From Thermopolyspora sp044507605 (lineage in GTDB: Bacteria > Actinomycetota > Actinomycetes > Streptosporangiales > Streptosporangiaceae), in NCBI GenBank assembly GCA_044507605.1, contig JBIQJI010000010.1, positions 1 through 64,000 of the forward strand: a DNA stretch of 64,000 nucleotides, written 5' to 3'. Under the pieces are notes generated by a model, which saw nothing but the letters and a program-made list of their open reading frames with translations, was not told where the DNA came from and made no database searches. The translations under genes were made by a program, and so were the position numbers. Positions 26,358 to 35,046 of the stretch are shown piece by piece (the stretch's first letter is position 1; each line of letters begins with the position of its first letter).

Positions 26358-26531
26358 ATGGTGACGCTTGTGAGTGATGATGCCCGCGGGAGGTGTGAGA
26401 CGGATCCCGCCCCTGCGGCCGGGTCCGGTCGGAGCCGCCGCGCGAGGCGGTCCACTGGAAGAATTCACCGTCGGACTCCGGTGTTCTTCGCAATAACGCT
26501 GTACACCGAGCCAACCTGTGAAATAACGTAA
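26358..26531 (+). other. 57-codon open frame in the leader, coding doubtful
   Basis: ATG 26358 opens 57 codons ending at TAA 26531, thirty bases after the putative start site. Roughly a third of third-codon positions are A or T, far below the neighbouring genes, and there is only a weak GCGAG in front. I recognise no domain (ending TPVFFAITLYTEPTCEIT). It may be a chance frame in regulatory RNA. Confidence 0.2.
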
Positions 26532-26610
26532 CTGAACTGAAATCGCTGGATCACGATCACAGCGATAACGTCATCGCACCACCCGTGCGGATGAGAGCAG
26601 GAGACCCCCG

Positions 26611-26709
26611 ATGTCCGGACACACGGCGGACCCAGCGGGCCCGGTGCCCGGCATGGCCTGGGCGACCCCGCGCTGCTCGTGGCCGGACACACTGGCGGTG
26701 ATGCGATGA
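26611..26709 (+). CDS. 32-residue leader peptide coupled to the hutI-like gene
   Basis: ATG 26611 has AGGAG seven bases upstream and opens 32 codons (MSGHTADPAG, PVPGMAWATP, RCSWPDTLAV, MR) ending at TGA 26707-26709, which overlaps the ATG (26706) of the next gene. Third positions are GC-rich, unlike the leader before it. A role in translational coupling is the simplest reading. The first codons share the 10-base match CCGGACACAC with 26683-26692 just before the main gene, so duplication of the start region is possible. Confidence 0.45.
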   Translation: MSGHTADPAGPVPGMAWATPRCSWPDTLAVMR

Positions 26710-27911
26710 CCGTTCGTCTGCTGACCAACATCGGCCGGTTGTGGACCGGCAACGATGTGCTGAGCAACGCCGCGATCCTGGTCCACAACGACCGCATCGC
26801 CTGGGTGGGCAGGGCGGCCGAGCTCCCGCAGAGCGTGCCCGGGGTCGTCGACGACATCGTCGACGTCGACCACGTCGAAAACCTCGGCGGCTCGCTCGTC
26901 ACGCCGGGCCTCATCGACGCCCACACCCATCCCGTCTACGCCGGCAACCGGTGGGCCGAGATGGCGATGCGTTCCGGCGGCTCCTCCGCCAGCACCATCG
27001 CGGCCGCGGGAGGCGGCATCGCCTCCACCGTCACCGTGACCCGCGGCACCGACCCGTGGACCCTGTGCAACCACGTCCGTGAGCGGCTGCGCGAGTGGCT
27101 GCTGAGCGGCACCACCACTGTCGAGGCCAAGACCGGCTACCACCTGACCCGCGACGGCGAGCTGGCCGACGTGCGCCTGCTGCGCGAGCTGGAGAAGGAA
27201 CCCATGATGCCGCGCGTGCACGTCACGTTCCTCGCGGCGCACATCGTCCCGCCCGAGTACTTCGGCCGGCAGCGCGACTACGTCGAGGCCGTGGGCGCCT
27301 GGTGCGCCGATGCGGCCGCCGCAGGCGCCAACAGCGTCGACGTCTACTGCGACGACGGCCACTTCTCCACCGAGGAGGCCCGCTGGGTCCTCGGCTCCGG
27401 CCGCAACGCCGGGCTGCTGCCCCGCATCCACGCCGGGGCGTTCAACCGCCGCGGCGCCGCCCAGCTCGCCGCCGAAATGGGCTGCGCGTCCGCCGACCTC
27501 CTGCACCACTGCTCCGAAGACGACATCGCCGCCTTGGCCCGCTACGGCGTGCCCGCCGTCGTGTGCCCCGCGACGGCCCTCACCCACGGCATGCCGCCGG
27601 TGCGCCGCATGCTCGCCCAAGGCGTCACCGTGGCCCTCGGCAGCGACCACAACCCCGGCCACTGCGCCATCACCTCGATGTCCCTGGTCATCAGCCTCGC
27701 CGTCGCCGCGTTCGGCATCAGCGTCGGCGACGCCCTCCGCGCGGCCACCCTCGGTGGAGCCCAGGCCGTCGGCGCCCCCGACCGCGGCGTCCTCGCCCCG
27801 GGCCGCTACGCCGACATCGTCCAGTGGGACGCCGACCACGAAGGCGCCTTCGCCGGCGCGTTCGGCCTCAAGACCCGCCGAGTCTGGCGCGGCGGCACCC
27901 CCGTCCAGTAG
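26706..27911 (+). CDS. hutI: Imidazolonepropionase-like amidohydrolase
   Basis: Metal-dependent amidohydrolase that in histidine degradation opens 4-imidazolone-5-propionate to N-formimidoyl-glutamate. Key motifs: DAHTHPVYAGNRWAE near residue 75 (metal His pair), TTTVEAKTGYHL near 135, VDVYCDDGHFS near 215, RIHAGAF near 240 (metal His), HHCSEDDI, and GSDHNPGH near 315 (metal Asp). Length 401 is typical. ATG 26706 begins the usual N-terminus MTVRLLTNIG; GTG 26679 is possible but overlaps the leader peptide. No other hut gene is adjacent, so a related ureido/imidazolone substrate is possible. Confidence 0.85.
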   Translation: MTVRLLTNIGRLWTGNDVLSNAAILVHNDRIAWVGRAAELPQSVPGVVDDIVDVDHVENLGGSLVTPGLIDAHTHPVYAGNRWAEMAMRSGGSSASTIAAAGGGIASTVTVTRGTDPWTLCNHVRERLREWLLSGTTTVEAKTGYHLTRDGELADVRLLRELEKEPMMPRVHVTFLAAHIVPPEYFGRQRDYVEAVGAWCADAAAAGANSVDVYCDDGHFSTEEARWVLGSGRNAGLLPRIHAGAFNRRGAAQLAAEMGCASADLLHHCSEDDIAALARYGVPAVVCPATALTHGMPPVRRMLAQGVTVALGSDHNPGHCAITSMSLVISLAVAAFGISVGDALRAATLGGAQAVGAPDRGVLAPGRYADIVQWDADHEGAFAGAFGLKTRRVWRGGTPVQ

Positions 27912-27972
27912 CGCCCACGGCCGCAGCGGCGACCGTGTGAAGCCGGCCCGCATCGAGGCGCACGAGGGACGT

Positions 27973-28000
27973 GCGTGCCCCGGGTCATGCCGGGGCACGC
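27973..28000. terminator. Long GC hairpin after hutI
   Basis: A perfect 11-bp stem, GCGTGCCCCGG at 27973-27983 with its complement at 27990-28000, and a six-base loop, 62 bp after the hutI stop. It probably terminates that transcript. The remaining part of the 415-bp gap up to comEA (28327) shows no gene or other structure I can support. Confidence 0.65.
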
Positions 28001-28326
28001 GGTTTCCAGGTCAGGCGCACCGGCAGTAGCCGTCAGGAGCGCCGCTCGAAACTCCAAAGCGGTGTGAAGCCCCGCACGGTGATCGTGCCCCGATCATGGC
28101 CCCTCCAGGGCGTCGCCGCGGGCACCCCGGCGTCTGCAGTGCGGCAGGCCGGGCGCATTCCCCAGCGGCCACGAGATCCGCTCCGAACCGGCACTTCGCC
28201 GATCGTGGCGATGGGCGAAGCGGCCGAACCACCGGCGTGACACCTGGCCGAGGTCGCCGGCGGAGTTGTCCACAGAATCGCGTTCGGTGCCTGAGCGGCA
28301 GGACTGCCGGGCCTAGCTTCGGCGCC

Positions 28327-29091
28327 GTGAACAACACAGATCAAGGCCCCGCCGTCCAGGAGCGGCCGGGCGTGCTCCTGCCATCCGAGACCGTCGTCGC
28401 GAAGGTGCGTGCCGCCGCGCGGGCCCCGTCGTTCGACCCGGGCCGCCCAGGGCTTCGGCTCCTGCTGCTGATCGGGTCGATCGCGGCGCTGGCGGCGGCG
28501 ATCTTCACCTGGCGGGCGCGGCCGGTCGCCCAGCCCTTGCCCGCACCCACACCGGTCGGCGCGCATCGTGTGGGGCAAGCGGTGGGTCACGCGGTGGGCG
28601 AGGCGATGCCGGTCGCCTACTCCGCCGCCATCCCGTCTCCGTCGCCGTCAGCGTCGGCCGGGGTCACCGTCCAGGTCGCCGGCAAGGTCCGCGACCCCGG
28701 CGTATTGACCCTCCCCGCCGGGTCCCGGGTCAACGACGCGATCAAGGTGGCCGGGGGCGTGCGCCACGGCGCCCACACAGGGCTGCTCAACCTGGCCCGC
28801 CGCCTCGTCGACGGCGAGCAGATCGTCGTCGGCCGCCCGCGACCACGGGGTCCCGCCCAGATTCCCCCCGCCCCCGGCGCGGTCCCGGGCGCCGCCCCGG
28901 CGCTCGACCTCAACACCGCGACCGCCGACCAGCTCGACCAGGCCCTGCCCGGCGTGGGCGAGGTCCTGGCCGCGCGCATCATCGAGTTCCGCGCAACACA
29001 CGGCGGCTTCCGCAGCGTGGCCCAGCTCCGCGACGTGAGCGGCATCGGCGATCACGTCTTCGCCGAGATCAAGGACAAGGTCCGCGTATGA
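28327..29091 (+). CDS. comEA: ComEA-type DNA-binding competence protein
   Basis: A 254-residue single-pass membrane protein with one transmembrane helix near residues 38-58, a Pro/Ser linker, an SLBB domain (VTVQVAGKVRDPGVLTLPAG, near 113-165) and a C-terminal double helix-hairpin-helix (LDLNTATADQLDQALPGVGE, LRDVSGIGDHVFAEIKDKV). In naturally competent bacteria this binds incoming double-stranded DNA outside the membrane. GTG 28327 is the best start as it places the membrane helix normally, though no clear ribosome binding site precedes it. Stop overlaps the comEC start (ATGA). Confidence 0.9.
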   Translation: MNNTDQGPAVQERPGVLLPSETVVAKVRAAARAPSFDPGRPGLRLLLLIGSIAALAAAIFTWRARPVAQPLPAPTPVGAHRVGQAVGHAVGEAMPVAYSAAIPSPSPSASAGVTVQVAGKVRDPGVLTLPAGSRVNDAIKVAGGVRHGAHTGLLNLARRLVDGEQIVVGRPRPRGPAQIPPAPGAVPGAAPALDLNTATADQLDQALPGVGEVLAARIIEFRATHGGFRSVAQLRDVSGIGDHVFAEIKDKVRV

Positions 29092-31748
29092 GCCCGCCCG
29101 AGGCGAGGCCCGCCCTCCACCTCGTCCTTCCCGCCCTGTCGGCCTGGGCCACCGCCCTGATCCTGCTCGGCCGCTCGGCCGGTTCGTCCTGGACGGTGGG
29201 CGGCTGCGCGGCCGCGCTGACCCTATGCGTCGGCGTGGCCCGCCGCGCAGACCCGAGCGGTCACGCCGGTCCGGGCGGGCGCTTCGGCCCGGGTGGCCGG
29301 GTGCATCCTCGTGGGGACGTAGGCCGGGGCGAGCAGGCGGGCTCGGGCGACCGCTTGGGCCTGGACGGGCATGGAGGGCTGCGAGCGGCGCCGGATGGGT
29401 GTGCGGGCCCAGGCGGTGGGGCGCACTCGAGGCACCTTGCCGGCTTCAGGCGCCGCGCTCGTTTCGAGCGGTGTGAGGGCTTGGGGGTGCGTGGAAGGCT
29501 CGGGCGTCGGGGCGGGCTGCTGCGGAAGCGATCAATGGCGTGGGGGAACGTCGCGGTGGCGGTGCTCGGGTGTGTGGCGGCGGTGGCCGTGTCGGTCGGG
29601 TTCCGGGTGCATGCGGTGACCACCGGGCCGGTGGCCCTGCTCGCCAGGGCGGGGGGCAGGGTGACGGCCGAGGTGGAGCTGACCGGTGATCCGCGGCTGC
29701 TGCCCTCGCGTGGCCTGGTCCGGCGCGATCGGGTCGTGGTCGAGGGGCGGGCGAAGATCGTCGAGTCGGCCGGGAGGCGGTTCACCGTCGACGTCCCGGT
29801 CGTGTTGCTGGGTTCGGGCAGCGGCTGGCGAGGGCTGCTGCCCAGCCAGCGGATCCTCGTGCACGGGCCCGCGCGGCCCGGGAAGCCGGGGCAGCTGACC
29901 GCGGCCACCATCCTGGTGCGGGGGTCGCCCCGGGTGCTGAGCGGGCCGTCACCCGTGCAGCGGATGGCGGGGCGGCTGCGGGCCGGGCTGCGCGAGGCGG
30001 CGGGCGTGCTGCCGCCGGAGCAGGCGGGCCTGCTGCCGGCGCTGGTCACCGGTGACGTGTCCGGGCTCGGCGCCGAGGTCCGCGACGATCTGCGGACGGC
30101 CGGGCTGAGCCACCTCACCGCCGTGTCGGGCGCCAACCTGAGCGTGATCGCGGCGGGTGCGCTCGCCCTGGCGCGCCTCGTGGGGCTGCGGCTGCCGGTG
30201 CGGGCCGGCCTGGTGATCGTGGCGATGGTGGCGTTCGCCGTCGTGGCCCGCCCTTCGCCGAGCGTGCTCCGGGCCCTGGTCATGGGCGTCGTGGGCGCGA
30301 TCGCCCTCGGCAGCGGGCGTGCTCGCGACGGGGTCGCGGCACTGTCGGTGACGGCCCTCGGGCTGATCCTCTTCGATCCGGTGCTGGCCCGCTCGTACGG
30401 TTTCGCGCTGTCGGTGGCGGCCACCGCCGGCATCCTCGTGCTGGCGCCACCATGGCGCGACCGGTTGAGGCGGCGGCTGCCGCACCCGCTATCAGGGTGG
30501 CCGGCCGAGGCCCTGGCGGTGGCGGCGGCCGCCCAGGCCGCGGTCACGCCGCTGCTGGTGCTGATGTCGGGCGAGCTCGAACCCGTGGCGGTGCCGGCCA
30601 ACCTGCTGGCCGAGCCGGCCGTGGCCCCGGCCACGGTGCTGGGGTTCGCCGCCGCTCTGGTCGCGCCGGTGAGCATGTGGGCCGCCCAGTGGCTGGTCCG
30701 CCCGGCCGGCCTGGCGGTCGGCTGGATCATCACGGTGGCCGCCAAGGCCGCCGCCCTGCCCATGGCCCACCTGCCCTGGCCCGGCGGGCCGGCCGGGCTG
30801 CTGCTCCTGGCGGGCGCCACCGCGCTGGGCGCCTTGGTGCTGCGGCGCAGGCGGCTGCGCTGGGCCGCCCTGGCGGCCGTGGCCGGGCTGGTGGCCGCGT
30901 ACCTCGCGGTCCGGCCCGTCATCGCGCCGTGGCCGCCGCGGGGCTGGCTGCTGGTGGCCTGCGACGTGGGGCAGGGCGACGCGCTGGTGCTGGCGGCCGG
31001 TGCCCACTCCGCCGTCATGATCGACACCGGTCCCGACCCGCCTCTGGCCGACCGGTGCCTGCGCGATCTCGGCGTGCACCGGCTGCCGTTGATCGTCCTC
31101 ACGCACCCGCACCTCGATCACGTGGGCGGTCTCGACGGCGCGTTACGCGGCCGGGCGGTGGGCGCGGTGGTCGTGAGCCCGGGCCGGGTGCCGCGCAGCG
31201 AGAGCGCCCGCGTGTCGGGCGACCTGCGGCGGCGCGGCATCCCCGAGTGGACGGCCGGCCCGGGCGTCCGATGGCGTTTCGGGGCGGCCGAGCTCACCGT
31301 GCTCGGCCCCGACCCGCGACCCGAGGCCGGAGAGGTGCCCGAAGGCACCGGCGAGGGCACCGTCGCCAACAACTCCAGCCTGGTGATCCTGGTGCGCTGG
31401 CCCTGGGGCTCGGCCCTGCTGACCGGCGACGTGGAGACCGAGGCCCAGGCCGCCCTGCTGCGCCACGGCCTGCCCCAGGCCGACATCCTCAAGGTGCCGC
31501 ACCACGGTTCCAGCCGCGCGGCCCCCGGCTTCTTCGCGGCCACCCACGCCCGGGCCGCCCTGATCAGCGTGGGAGCCGGCAACGACTACGGGCATCCGGC
31601 CCCGGCCACGGTGTCCCGCCTCACCTGGCTGGGCATGCGCGTCTACCGCACCGACACGCAGGGCGACCTGGCGGTCGTGGCCACGGCGGGCCACCTGTCC
31701 ATCGTCCCTCGCGGGCGCGTGCGACAGCCGCACGGCCGAGCCCAGTGA
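29088..31748 (+). CDS. comEC: ComEC/Rec2-type DNA channel protein
   Basis: An 886-residue polytopic membrane protein: N-terminal helices, a DUF4131-like segment (residues about 180-290), the Competence domain with many helices (TAGLSHLTAVSGANLSVIA near 345 is the signature), and a C-terminal metallo-beta-lactamase domain (CDVGQGDALVL near 625, THPHLDHVGGLDG near 670, HHGSS near 805). In competence it forms the channel for single-stranded DNA. Unusual: residues about 50-145 are a Gly/Arg/His-rich low-complexity stretch between the first helices that I do not recognise from the family. Start overlaps the comEA stop. Confidence 0.9.
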   Translation: MSPPEARPALHLVLPALSAWATALILLGRSAGSSWTVGGCAAALTLCVGVARRADPSGHAGPGGRFGPGGRVHPRGDVGRGEQAGSGDRLGLDGHGGLRAAPDGCAGPGGGAHSRHLAGFRRRARFERCEGLGVRGRLGRRGGLLRKRSMAWGNVAVAVLGCVAAVAVSVGFRVHAVTTGPVALLARAGGRVTAEVELTGDPRLLPSRGLVRRDRVVVEGRAKIVESAGRRFTVDVPVVLLGSGSGWRGLLPSQRILVHGPARPGKPGQLTAATILVRGSPRVLSGPSPVQRMAGRLRAGLREAAGVLPPEQAGLLPALVTGDVSGLGAEVRDDLRTAGLSHLTAVSGANLSVIAAGALALARLVGLRLPVRAGLVIVAMVAFAVVARPSPSVLRALVMGVVGAIALGSGRARDGVAALSVTALGLILFDPVLARSYGFALSVAATAGILVLAPPWRDRLRRRLPHPLSGWPAEALAVAAAAQAAVTPLLVLMSGELEPVAVPANLLAEPAVAPATVLGFAAALVAPVSMWAAQWLVRPAGLAVGWIITVAAKAAALPMAHLPWPGGPAGLLLLAGATALGALVLRRRRLRWAALAAVAGLVAAYLAVRPVIAPWPPRGWLLVACDVGQGDALVLAAGAHSAVMIDTGPDPPLADRCLRDLGVHRLPLIVLTHPHLDHVGGLDGALRGRAVGAVVVSPGRVPRSESARVSGDLRRRGIPEWTAGPGVRWRFGAAELTVLGPDPRPEAGEVPEGTGEGTVANNSSLVILVRWPWGSALLTGDVETEAQAALLRHGLPQADILKVPHHGSSRAAPGFFAATHARAALISVGAGNDYGHPAPATVSRLTWLGMRVYRTDTQGDLAVVATAGHLSIVPRGRVRQPHGRAQ

Positions 31749-31840
31749 GAGCGGTAGGGGGTCGCCGGCGGTGTCATAGCAGGTGCCCGCAGACCAACGC
31801 ATCGGCCGACCGCATTGGCCGACCGGCCGACCGGCGCACT

Positions 31841-32009
31841 GGTGGACCGGCGGGGCCGACCGGTGGAGCGGTGGACCGGGCGGGGCCGACTGGCGGAGCG
31901 GTGGACCGGCGGGGCCCACCGGTGGCCTGGCAGACGGCGGGGCCGACCGGTGGAGCGGTGGACCGGCGGGGCCCACCGGTGGCCTGGCAGTCGGGGGGCC
32001 GACCGGTGG
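31841..32009. repeat. GC-rich tandem repeat (about 29/57-bp period)
   Basis: Degenerate units of about 29 bp built on GGTGGACCGGCGGGGCC, with a higher-order 57-bp period: a 39-base stretch at 31895-31933 recurs exactly at 31952-31990. The array fills most of the 405-bp gap between comEC and the zinc-ribbon gene. Frames run open through it on both strands, reading repeats such as PTGGAVDRRGPPVAWQ, but none has a credible start, so I treat it as non-coding. Confidence 0.8.
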
Positions 32010-32153
32010 CTCGGCGGACCGGACGCCGGCGGGGTGGGACAGGCGGGCCGGGGTGGCGACCTGCGGGAGCGCGGCTACGGGTTCACGGGTCGCGATCCGG
32101 TTCGGGCGAGATCGAGAGGCCGTGTCGCATCCCGGGCCGTGGTGAGGACGCGG

Positions 32154-32324
32154 CTAGGTGGCGGGTGTGGGGTTGCGGGACGAGCGGGGGGATGTGCGGT
32201 CGAACTCGGTGTCGAGGTCGGCGGCGTAGATCGAGCATTGGCAGCGGTTGCAGCGGTAGAGGACGGGGCCGTCGTCGAGCGGGGTGCCACAGTGCGGGCA
32301 GCGGTGCTGTCGTATCGCTTTCAC
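32154..32324 (-). CDS. Small zinc-ribbon protein
   Basis: A 56-residue protein with two Cys pairs, CPHCG and CNRC (CPHCGTPL, RCNRCQCSIYAAD), the spacing of a zinc ribbon of the rubredoxin-like type, then a polar tail. GTG 32324 is chosen because AAGGAG lies eight bases upstream; GTG 32333 is too close to it. Unknown role. It is antisense to the comEC-holA direction. Confidence 0.6.
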   Translation of the reverse strand: MKAIRQHRCPHCGTPLDDGPVLYRCNRCQCSIYAADLDTEFDRTSPRSSRNPTPAT

Positions 32325-32449
32325 AGACGTCACTCCTTCCCTCGATCGGCTGCCCTCAGCATGGCCCGGCACGCCTGCGGGCGGGTTGCGGCGCGCTGAA
32401 CGCGGGCGGGGCGGCGACGTGGCATGCTGCATGGCGTGGAGGGAGCGGC

Positions 32450-33427
32450 ATGGCGAACAGGGCGGTGAGCGGGCCGGCGCCCGTCACCCTGGTGGTGGGC
32501 GACGAGGAGCTGCTGGCGGATCGGGCGGTGGCCTCGGTGGTCGCCGCCGTGCGGGCCGCCGATCCGGGCGCGCAGACGCACGACCTGGTCGGGAGCAAGG
32601 TGCAGCCGGGGGAGGTGACCGGGCTCGCGTCGCCGTCGCTGTTCGGCGACCGGTCGGTCATCGTGGTCAGAAACGCACAGGACCTCGCGAAGGACGTGAT
32701 CGCCGAGATCGTCAAGTACGCCGCGCATCCCGCCGACGACGCGGTGCTGGTGCTCGCGCATCCCGGCGGGGTGAAGGGCAAGGCGCTGGTCGAGGGCGTG
32801 AAGAAGGCGGGGGCGGCCGTCATCACGGTCGCCAAGGTGACCAAGCCGGGGGAGCGGCTCGAGTTCGTGCGGGCCGAGGTGAAGCGGGCCGGCCGGGCCA
32901 TCACGCCGGGCGCGGCGCAGGCGCTGCTCGACGCCGTCGGCAACGACCTGCGTGAGCTGGCCTCGGCGTGTGACCAGCTCACGCAGGACCTGTCGCCCGA
33001 CGTCAAGACGATCGACGAGGCGGCCGTCGCCCGCTATCACCGGGGGCAGGCCGCGGTGAGCGGCTTCACGGTCGCCGAGAGCGCCGCCGAGGGGCGGCTG
33101 GCCGAGGCGCTGGAGCAGTTGCGCTGGGCGCTGGCGACGGGCACCGCGCCGGTGCTGATCGTGAGCGCGCTGGCCAAGGAGCTGCGCACGCTGGCGAAGG
33201 TGGCGGGTGCCGGGCGGGGTCCCCGGGCGGCCCAGCAGCTCGGCATGCCGCCGTGGCTGGCCGACCGCTACCAGAAGCGGGCGCGGGCCTGGGGCCAGGC
33301 GGGGCTGAGCACCGCGATCCAGGCGGTGGCCGACGCCGACGAGCAGGTGAAGGGCGGGGGCACCGACCCGGCGTACGCGCTGGAGCGCACGGTGCAGGTG
33401 ATCTGCGCCAGCCGCACGGGCCGCTGA
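32450..33427 (+). CDS. holA: DNA polymerase III delta subunit
   Basis: Clamp-loader subunit that opens the sliding clamp. The 325-residue protein shows the family layout: VTLVVGDEELLADRAV near residue 10, LFGDRSVIVVRNA near 63, GNDLRELASACDQLTQ near 163, and a C-terminal helical collar domain (WALATGTAPVLIVSALAKEL, GMPPWLADRYQKRA). ATG 32450 has GGAGGGA upstream. In most actinobacteria it follows comEC and precedes rpsT; here a repeat and zinc-ribbon gene precede it and an ABC cluster follows. Confidence 0.93.
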   Translation: MANRAVSGPAPVTLVVGDEELLADRAVASVVAAVRAADPGAQTHDLVGSKVQPGEVTGLASPSLFGDRSVIVVRNAQDLAKDVIAEIVKYAAHPADDAVLVLAHPGGVKGKALVEGVKKAGAAVITVAKVTKPGERLEFVRAEVKRAGRAITPGAAQALLDAVGNDLRELASACDQLTQDLSPDVKTIDEAAVARYHRGQAAVSGFTVAESAAEGRLAEALEQLRWALATGTAPVLIVSALAKELRTLAKVAGAGRGPRAAQQLGMPPWLADRYQKRARAWGQAGLSTAIQAVADADEQVKGGGTDPAYALERTVQVICASRTGR

Positions 33428-33446
33428 CGCGGGGCCGGTCGGCGTC

Positions 33447-34131
<685 letters not shown>

Positions 34132-34139
<8 letters not shown>

Positions 34140-35046
34140 GCGGCTTTTCCTCCTTCGGCCGGTCCGGCCAGACGCCGATGTGGTCGGGTTCCAGTTCGAG
34201 GCGCACCCGGCGGTCGAGGTGGAGGGCGGTGACGAAGTCGCGTGGCAGCTGGAGGCGGCCGGCCCGGTCGAGCACGGCGTACTCCTGCGCGGTGGTGCCG
34301 CCTCCCGCGTCCGCGTGGCGCAGGGTTTCGCTGCTGGTGCGGCCGTCGCGGATGCCGACCGTGCGGTCGACCTGTTCGGACACCAGCGGGTCGTGGGTGA
34401 CGATGACGACGGTCACGCCGAGTTCCCGGTTGGCCTGGCGCAGCGCCTCGAAGACCTGCCCGGAGCCTTCCTCGTCGAGTTCGCCGGTCGGCTCGTCGGC
34501 GAGGAGGACCTGGGGATGGTTGGCGAGCGCCACGGCGATGGCGATCCGCTGCTGTTCGCCGCCCGACAGCGCGCCCGGCCGGCTCGCGGCGGCGTCGCCC
34601 ACGCCGAGCAGGTCGAGCAGCTCGCCGGCGCGGGCGGCGCGCCGCCGTTTCGGGGTGCCCCCGGCGAGCCGCATGGGCAGCAGCACGTTCTCGGCGGCGG
34701 TGAGGTACGGCAGCAGGTTGCGCGCCGTCTGCTGCCAGACGAACCCCACGGTGTGCCGCCGGTAGCGGAGCCGGTCGCGGTGCGTCATCGACAGCAGGTC
34801 GGTGCCGGCGACCCTGGCCACCCCGGCGGTGGGCACGTCGAGCCCCGACAGCACGTTGAGCAGGGTCGACTTGCCGGAGCCGGACGCGCCGACGATCGCG
34901 ATCAGCTCGCCTTTGCCGACGAGCAGGTCCAGCCCTTGCAGGGCGACCACCTCGACGCCTTCGGTCTTGTAGATGCGGACGAGGTTGTCGCACAGGATGT
35001 GGGCGTGGTCCGGGTCGTCGGGGGGCCGGGTGGCGGACTCGGTCAC
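34132..35046 (-). CDS. ABC transporter ATPase with AbrB-like C-terminal tail
   Basis: A 304-residue ATPase of the MacB/LolD type. Walker A GASGSGKST at residues 53-61, signature LSGGEQQRIAIAVAL, Walker B VLLADEPTG, VIVTHDPL. The last 54 residues (251-304) extend past the ATPase core and read like a SpoVT/AbrB swapped-hairpin (EYAVLDRAGRLQLPRDFV then VRLELEPDHIGVWP). GTG 35046 overlaps the stop of the permease gene (GTGA). Forms an exporter with the adjacent FtsX-type permeases. Confidence 0.9.

Noticed and set aside
26358..26531. 57-codon frame as a real small protein gene
   Set aside because: Third-position GC is far below the neighbours, and the ribosome binding site is weak; kept only as a doubtful feature.
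31143..31976. Minus-strand Pro-rich protein spanning the tandem repeat
   Set aside because: Its body lies antisense to the end of comEC and the Pro-rich part is just the repeat translated; no start signal supports it.
30452..32449. Upstream extension of the holA frame through comEC and the tandem repeat
   Set aside because: The extension overlaps comEC in another frame and reads repeat text; holA has its own ATG with a good ribosome binding site at 32450.
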